A stretch of 10,795 nt of DNA, from NCBI GenBank assembly GCA_900299065.1, contig OMIJ01000128.1, positions 1 to 10,795 on the forward strand, given 5' to 3'. The position numbers and the translations under genes are program-made. Below the pieces are notes generated by a model, which saw only the letters and a list, made by a program, of their open reading frames with translations, had not been told where the DNA came from and ran no database searches. This document shows positions 6,604 through 10,795 of the stretch, in pieces (within the stretch, counting starts at the first letter, position 1; every line of letters starts with the position of its first letter). The stretch comes from Hyphomicrobiales bacterium. GTDB taxonomy: Bacteria; Pseudomonadota; Alphaproteobacteria; Rhizobiales; Beijerinckiaceae.

Positions 6604-7994
6604 TAAACTCGCAAACGCGCCTTCTGGCGCGTTTCGCTTCAACTGTGCGCGCGGATCAAATCAAAGACTCAGCCCTAATGGCAGCCCAAATGAGTCTTGC
6701 TGATGCGCTTGCGGTCATGCTCGCGGCCAGTCGCCTTGGAGAAGGCTGTGCTGCCTGTGTGGACATTGCGCGCATCTCTGGCACGGGCCCATGTGTGGTG
6801 ATTGGCCATGAGTATCGCACCTCAGCCCCCATGGCGGCCTTTGCCAATGGCGCAATGGCACATGCGATGGATTTTGAAGACACACATGATCACGCGATCG
6901 CTCATCCTCATGCAGCTGCCATACCAGCCGCATTAGCCATCTGTGATATGAGGGGCAATGTCGGCGGCGATGAATTATTGGCCGCCATAGCCATCGGAGC
7001 TGATCTGGTTTGTCGAATCGCTGCCAGCTTTGAAGTTAATCCCGATGACTTTGGTTGGCACACGACTCCCTGGCTTGGTGTCTTTGGAGCAGCAACAGCG
7101 GCAGGCAGATTATTAAATCTTGATACCGATCAAATGCTCGATGCTTGGTCTTTGGCGATGAGCCAAATGGCTTCTTTTGGGGAATTAAAAAATTCACCCA
7201 CATCCCATATGCGCGCGATAAGAGATGCTTTTGCGGCCAAGGCGGGGGTGATGGGGGCTTTAATGGCCCAACGTGGCCTCAAAGGATATAGCGAGCCTTT
7301 GCAGGGGGGTGCCGGTTTCTTTGCCGCTGTTTCCCGCAATCATTATGCGCCTCAGCATTTAGTTGAAGATTTGGGTGAGCGCTTTATGGGCGCAGAGGTC
7401 AGCTTCAAACCCTGGCCCAGCTGTCGGGGCACTCACGCTTATATTGATGCAGGTCTACGATTGCAGAGCCGGATTAAGATTGATCCAGCTCAGATCACCA
7501 GGATTGACGTCATCATCAATTCGAAAAATCGCATGCTATGTGAACCGCGTGATATAAAAATCAGACCGGATAATGCGATCAATGCCAAGTTCAGTATCCC
7601 CTTTACCACAGCCATTGCCTTGCTTCATGGTCATGTTTCTATCGCCTCGTTTAATCACGACTCATTGACGGATGCCTCTCTTTTGGAACTCTCTCGCAAA
7701 GTCGAATATCAAGTCGATGAAAAAATTTCGCTGCGTGATGTTACGCGCGGCAGTCTCTTTGTGCATATGGGTGGCCAAATTCATAGCGAGCATATTGTCC
7801 ACGCGCTTGGTCACCCTGATGTTCCGCTAACACCAGAATCCTTTCGCACCAAATTTGATGATTGCGTCAAGCAAATTGGTGCCCAATGGGCTTTAACACA
7901 TAGCGAGCAGCTCTGGAACAAACTCTGGGCGCTCAGATCTAGTTCCGATGTAAGAGACCTCACTCAACTGCTGCACATCTCGAAAGAGATCTGA
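6600..7994 (+). CDS. MmgE/PrpD family protein, full length
   Basis: This 464-residue protein has the normal length for the family. The N-terminal helical domain contains NGAMAHAMDFEDTHDHAIAH followed by PHAAAIPAALAI (about 83-112), the D-x-x-D-T...HP active-site region. FGWHTTPWLGVFGAATAAGR (about 150-169) follows, and ISFKPWPSC-like text appears as VSFKPWPSCRGTHAYIDAG near 267-285. The C-terminal lid domain ends the protein. Characterised relatives include methylcitrate dehydratase, cis-aconitate decarboxylase and iminodisuccinate epimerase, so a dehydratase, decarboxylase or epimerase acting on a small polycarboxylate is a fair guess. The ATG at 6600 lies 19 bases after the second binding protein and has little Shine-Dalgarno sequence (AGG at 6587-6589). 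It may depend on coupled translation. It is probably the last gene of the transporter unit, and it is clearly diverged from the other two MmgE/PrpD proteins in the window. Confidence 0.92.
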   Translation: MINSQTRLLARFASTVRADQIKDSALMAAQMSLADALAVMLAASRLGEGCAACVDIARISGTGPCVVIGHEYRTSAPMAAFANGAMAHAMDFEDTHDHAIAHPHAAAIPAALAICDMRGNVGGDELLAAIAIGADLVCRIAASFEVNPDDFGWHTTPWLGVFGAATAAGRLLNLDTDQMLDAWSLAMSQMASFGELKNSPTSHMRAIRDAFAAKAGVMGALMAQRGLKGYSEPLQGGAGFFAAVSRNHYAPQHLVEDLGERFMGAEVSFKPWPSCRGTHAYIDAGLRLQSRIKIDPAQITRIDVIINSKNRMLCEPRDIKIRPDNAINAKFSIPFTTAIALLHGHVSIASFNHDSLTDASLLELSRKVEYQVDEKISLRDVTRGSLFVHMGGQIHSEHIVHALGHPDVPLTPESFRTKFDDCVKQIGAQWALTHSEQLWNKLWALRSSSDVRDLTQLLHISKEI

Positions 7995-8189
7995 TTCACA
8001 TTGCAGTATATTTGTATCCCATACCTTCGCTCACAGATGATTTGCACATTCAAGGGGCAGATCAAAAGACTCGGCGCGAGTATAGCGCTTTTCTGTTTCA
8101 GCGCATGATATGATCGGCTATTGGAGATTTTGAATTTATCGATTATCTGAAACTCAAACTTAATTCTCCATCCTGTCGCGAGATTTTCT
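7995..8189. other. Intergenic region before the thioesterase gene
   Basis: This 195-base, rather AT-rich gap separates the transporter unit from the thioesterase. A weak hairpin (GCGC 8074-8077, GCGC 8085-8088) runs into TTTTCTGTTT (8089-8098), and a competing small stem ACTCG-GCG-CGAGT lies at 8069-8081. Either could act as a poor terminator. The thioesterase may have its own promoter here, but no convincing -35/-10 pair was found. I see no gene in this stretch. Confidence 0.35.
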
Positions 8190-8603
8190 ATGAAATCGAA
8201 TAGCCGCATTTTACGAATCGAATGGGGTGATTGTGACCCGGCTGGGATCGTTTATTATCCGCGCTATTTTGAAATTTTTGATAATGGAACAACCTATTTG
8301 ATGGAATCAATTACAGGTCAATTGAAACGCGACTTTCTGTCCGACCGTCACCTGTTAGGCTGGCCTATGGTTGATACGCGCGCATCATTCGCGCAATCGC
8401 TACGCTATGGCGATGATGTTGTTCTTGAAAGCCAGTTTGTTGAAATTGGTCGCTCGAGCTTCAAAGTCCATCATCGTTTAACCAAGGATGGCAAGCTTGC
8501 TGTGGAGGGATGGGAAACACGCGTTCTCGTTTCGCAGGAACAGGGTGCTCTGAAATCCGCGCTTATTCCAGCTGACATTGCCACGAAAATGAGAGGGCTT
8601 TGA
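8190..8603 (+). CDS. Acyl-CoA thioesterase, 4-hydroxybenzoyl-CoA thioesterase (4HBT/YbgC) family
   Basis: This 137-residue protein is a single hotdog domain of the usual length, predicted to be cytoplasmic and to hydrolyse an acyl- or aroyl-CoA thioester. The family signature is strong: IEWGDCDPAGIVYYPRYFEI at 10-29, in which D16 matches the catalytic aspartate of Pseudomonas-type 4-hydroxybenzoyl-CoA thioesterase. Later strands read GWPMVDTRASFAQSLRYGDD and VEIGRSSFKVHHRL. The ATG at 8190 has only a weak ribosome binding site (CGAG). The gene follows a 195-base gap, so it may be transcribed separately, and it converges with the TctC-like gene. In this setting it suggests a CoA-ester step or CoA release in the pathway, but no CoA ligase is encoded in the window. 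The family is certain; the substrate is not known. Confidence 0.9.
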   Translation: MKSNSRILRIEWGDCDPAGIVYYPRYFEIFDNGTTYLMESITGQLKRDFLSDRHLLGWPMVDTRASFAQSLRYGDDVVLESQFVEIGRSSFKVHHRLTKDGKLAVEGWETRVLVSQEQGALKSALIPADIATKMRGL

Positions 8604-8610
8604 GACGCAG

Positions 8611-8651
8611 TCCTCATTCCTTTGGCCAGGCCTGATCCAAAGTCAAGGAAT
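8611..8651 (+). terminator. Possible weak stem-loop after the thioesterase gene
   Basis: ATTCCTTTGG (8616-8625) can pair with CCAAA (8637-8641) and GGAAT (8647-8651), leaving a 5-base bulge and an 11-base loop. TCC at 8611 can extend the stem. No T-run follows on the plus strand, so termination here is doubtful. The stronger hairpin just downstream may serve both strands. Confidence 0.25.
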
Positions 8652-8662
8652 AGGATGGGCGC

Positions 8663-8701
8663 AAAATTAAAATGAGGCGCTATCTGGAGATAGCACCTCA
8701 T
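8663..8701 (-). terminator. Intrinsic terminator of the leftward TctC unit
   Basis: TGAGGCGCTATC (8673-8684) and GATAGCACCTCA (8689-8700) form a 12-base stem with a 4-base loop, plus an outer A-T pair (8672/8701). Read leftward, the single imperfect position is a tolerated G-U pair and the hairpin is followed by TTTTAATTTT (8672-8663), as in a Rho-independent terminator. Read rightward, the same position is a C-A mismatch and no T-run follows. It therefore works best for the minus strand, ending the TctC transcript about 36 bases after its stop. Confidence 0.8.
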
Positions 8702-8736
8702 ATTGGCTGTTCCGTTTCGGTTCACAGAGGAGAGGT

Positions 8737-9822
8737 CTATTTTTGTCCGCTCTCGATTGTCTTCTTGAGAGTATCGAGTACTTGTGGCGAGACATTCGCC
8801 AGTGACTTCAAAATAGCCGCACCGCGATCAGGTCCAACAAAACTATAAGGGAGACCGTATTGTTTGACGGTTTCTGCTGAGAAGTCTGCATCCATTGATG
8901 CTTTTTCATAAGCCTCACGCAGAATCGCAACAATTGGCGCAGGTGTTTCGGGTGGCGCAAAGGCGATGAATGTCAATTCACCCACCTGATTGGTTAGCCA
9001 GTTTAATGCATCCCAGGTTGGGCCTGAGGGCATTTTTCCATATATCTCCTTATAGAGATCAGGGAAAGCCGGCATTTCCGTTATGAATTTATTGCGCTCA
9101 TAATTGCCAGCTTCATCAACGGGCACATAATAATTAATGCCTATGCCTTCGCCGGATTTCACAAAACCTGCGGAGCGGCTTCGATAGGTTGTGATGCTCG
9201 TATTGTGAAATTGTAATTCGCTTCTTTGCAGACCAAGAAAAATATCAGCGCCACCTCTATAGCCAAGGATGAGGCGGTTTTTAACGCCCAATGTGTCGAG
9301 TGCGAGTCGCGCCATCAGTCCTGATATTGCGGTCGCATTTGACTCTCCTGTGGTAATCAAATCAGCTTTGACAATATCAGCGGCCTTTTTTAATCCCCCC
9401 GGAACACTATCGGTGCGGGCATAATTGACACGCACATCTCCGGTTCCGCCAATATATTCGAGCTTTTCATAGCGAACGCGATAGCCTCCTGCCCCACCTA
9501 AAGCTTGCGCGAGCGGATCCCAGGGCCCCCAGAGCAGGGTCGATCCGTCATTCTTTGCCTTCTCGGCCAGAAAATTTGTGGCCACCAGACCAGCACCGCC
9601 CGGCATATTTTGAACAATAATTGTCGGTGAGCCTGGAATATATTTACGAAGATATTGTGAGAAGCTGCGTGCAAACAGATCAGACGTGCCGCCTGCTTCA
9701 AGGCCAACCAGAATGGTGAGTGTCTTGCCTTGATAATAATTAGACGTTTGTGCTGATGCAAAGCTTGTGAGCCCCGCAGCAAACAAGGTAGCAATTGAAA
9801 TCCCAGTGATAATCTTGCGCAT
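8737..9822 (-). CDS. Tripartite tricarboxylate transporter substrate-binding protein (TctC/Bug family)
   Basis: This 361-residue protein is a predicted periplasmic receptor for a carboxylate. The signal peptide MRKIITGISIATLFAAGLTS then FASA ends at a good AxA-type site before QTSNYYQGK (cut after residue 24). The mature part shows the Bug pattern: LTILVGLEAGGTSDLFAR (where Bug proteins bind ligand carboxylate through a G-G-x-x-D loop), IIVQNMPGGAGLVATNFLA, then FAPPETPAPIVAILREAYEK near the C-terminus. It is somewhat longer than the usual 320-330 residues. AGGGAG (9833-9828) lies 5 bases before the ATG and overlaps the TAA of the upstream MmgE/PrpD gene, so the two form one unit. No TctA or TctB membrane partner is encoded in the window. 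They may lie outside it, or this may be an orphan receptor, as is common for Bug proteins. Confidence 0.92.
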   Translation of the reverse strand: MRKIITGISIATLFAAGLTSFASAQTSNYYQGKTLTILVGLEAGGTSDLFARSFSQYLRKYIPGSPTIIVQNMPGGAGLVATNFLAEKAKNDGSTLLWGPWDPLAQALGGAGGYRVRYEKLEYIGGTGDVRVNYARTDSVPGGLKKAADIVKADLITTGESNATAISGLMARLALDTLGVKNRLILGYRGGADIFLGLQRSELQFHNTSITTYRSRSAGFVKSGEGIGINYYVPVDEAGNYERNKFITEMPAFPDLYKEIYGKMPSGPTWDALNWLTNQVGELTFIAFAPPETPAPIVAILREAYEKASMDADFSAETVKQYGLPYSFVGPDRGAAILKSLANVSPQVLDTLKKTIESGQK

Positions 9823-9832
9823 GTTCTCTCCC

Positions 9833-10795
9833 TTATATGATATTCAGTGTTGAGGCGTCTCCCAAGAGATGTCCAAGTTCATTCACCTGATCCGCTGTTG
9901 TGAGTGTGTGAACTGCATTGATAATCGCTGTTGACCGCTTTGAGCCCAGCACAGGCTGCATAAGCTCATCAGCTTTGGCGCAGACTTCAGCACGGCTCAT
10001 CGGATTTTGACTTGTGCCGCGGACTGCATAAGTGCGATGCATCAATTTGCGTCCATCTTGCATATAAATTTCAACGATTGCTTGTCGGGCAGGCTGTGCC
10101 TTCATCAACTCTTCGCTAGGAATCAGGCGGATCTTCTCACGCATTTTGAGAAGGGCGGGATCACGCATCCGGTTTTCATCATGCGACGAATGGAAACCAA
10201 CAGTTCCATCAACCAGCATGAGAGCTGTCAAATGCTGGGCATTGACACTGGGCATTTTGCGTCCATCGACGATCTGCGCGCCCTCGGTAGGCAAAAGCAC
10301 ATGGACTTCGGCAATATCTTTGACCTCAACTTTAGAGTCTTTAAGTAAATATTCGAGGGAATCGAGCGCCGCCTGCATAGGCGAGCCGACAGTCCAGCGC
10401 TTGATATTTGTTTGGGTGATAGCGAAACTCTTGCCAAGATCATCAAACAGGCCTGCAATATCGGCTTTTATCCCAAAGGCTGAAAAGAAACTCGGGCTCC
10501 CGTCCAAAACATCGCCAACGCCTGGTAATCCCGATTGCACCATCATGGCAGCTGCAACCCCATTGCGGCTTGGCATGCCGGCAAAGACGAAGGCTTTTTC
10601 GATATGCTCCCGATCCCGGAACAGCGTTGCAAGGCCGCTTGTTTGTTGCGCTCCATAGGAGATCACGCTGGCCATTTGCGCAGGCGTCTTTAAGGCAAGG
10701 GCCCCTGCGGCAAAAGCGGCGCCAAACGAGCCCCCAAACGCATGTGTGTCAAAACCACGTTCAGTGATAAAGGGCCCGCCACCCATAGCAATGCC
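9833..10795 (-). CDS. MmgE/PrpD family protein, C-terminal part (cut by right edge)
   Basis: The frame is open to the right edge, giving about 320 residues. It covers the C-terminal two-thirds of a MmgE/PrpD protein, because the leading D-D...HP region is missing and the text starts in the middle of the helical domain. Family features are THAFGGSFGAAFAAGALAL, YGAQQTSGLATLFRD, AFVFAGMPSRNGVAAAMMVQ, then FAITQTNIKRWTVGSPMQAA and MPSVNAQHLTALMLVDG. The ATG at 10786 is internal and not the true start, since codons for Gly-Ile-Ala precede it in frame. It ends at TAA 9835-9833, inside the ribosome binding site of the TctC-like gene 10 bases on. It belongs to a different subgroup from the other two copies: KRWTVGSPMQAALDSL replaces the KPWPSCRGTH block of the 6600-7994 protein. 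The substrate is unknown. Confidence 0.9.
   Translation of the reverse strand, partial: GIAMGGGPFITERGFDTHAFGGSFGAAFAAGALALKTPAQMASVISYGAQQTSGLATLFRDREHIEKAFVFAGMPSRNGVAAAMMVQSGLPGVGDVLDGSPSFFSAFGIKADIAGLFDDLGKSFAITQTNIKRWTVGSPMQAALDSLEYLLKDSKVEVKDIAEVHVLLPTEGAQIVDGRKMPSVNAQHLTALMLVDGTVGFHSSHDENRMRDPALLKMREKIRLIPSEELMKAQPARQAIVEIYMQDGRKLMHRTYAVRGTSQNPMSRAEVCAKADELMQPVLGSKRSTAIINAVHTLTTADQVNELGHLLGDASTLNII

Noticed and set aside
7964..8209. Minus-strand 81-residue frame across the gap between the second MmgE/PrpD gene and the thioesterase gene
   Set aside because: It shows no recognisable domain, overlaps both flanking genes, and has no good ribosome binding site; it looks like chance.
9833..10795. 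Possible N-terminally truncated MmgE/PrpD gene starting at the ATG at 10786
   Set aside because: Codons upstream of that ATG remain open in frame to the edge, and the protein text starts in the middle of the domain, so the gene continues outside the window.

Overview
The window looks like an accessory catabolic and uptake locus from a proteobacterium, most likely an alphaproteobacterium (Hyphomicrobiales-like). That placement is an inference from gene content (IclR regulator, Bug/TctC receptor, tauABC/ssuABC-type transporter, several MmgE/PrpD enzymes), strong AGGAGG-type ribosome binding sites and frequent TTG starts. Base composition is roughly balanced by eye. No RNA gene, insertion sequence, integrase or CRISPR array was seen.

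Layout. A leftward unit (about 1-1869) encodes a muconate-lactonizing/mandelate-racemase-type enolase-superfamily enzyme, followed with a 4-base ATGA overlap by a MmgE/PrpD enzyme cut by the left edge. A divergent control region (about 1870-1982) carries a perfect 8+3+8 inverted repeat. From it a rightward unit runs: an IclR-family regulator (1983-2771), an ABC ATPase (2804-3637), an ABC permease (3634-4539, ATGA overlap), two tandem paralogous periplasmic binding proteins (4568-5563 and 5579-6580), and a second, full-length MmgE/PrpD enzyme (6600-7994). After a 195-base gap comes a small hotdog-fold acyl-CoA thioesterase (8190-8603). A convergent leftward unit holds a third MmgE/PrpD enzyme cut by the right edge (9833-10795) and a TctC/Bug-type receptor (8737-9822). 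This unit ends at a convincing intrinsic terminator (8663-8701).

How the genes may work together. An IclR regulator sits next to a divergent operator candidate and probably controls both the enzyme unit and the transporter unit. The ABC system, with two receptor paralogues, would import one or two related small organic anions. The enolase-superfamily enzyme and up to three MmgE/PrpD enzymes would isomerise, cyclise or dehydrate the imported acid. The thioesterase suggests that an acyl-CoA is hydrolysed somewhere in the route. The TctC-like receptor implies a second carboxylate uptake or sensing function. The substrate cannot be read from the sequence. The unusual part is the combination: three divergent MmgE/PrpD paralogues, one MLE-type enzyme lacking the first lysine of the KxK motif, and three solute receptors in under 11 kb.
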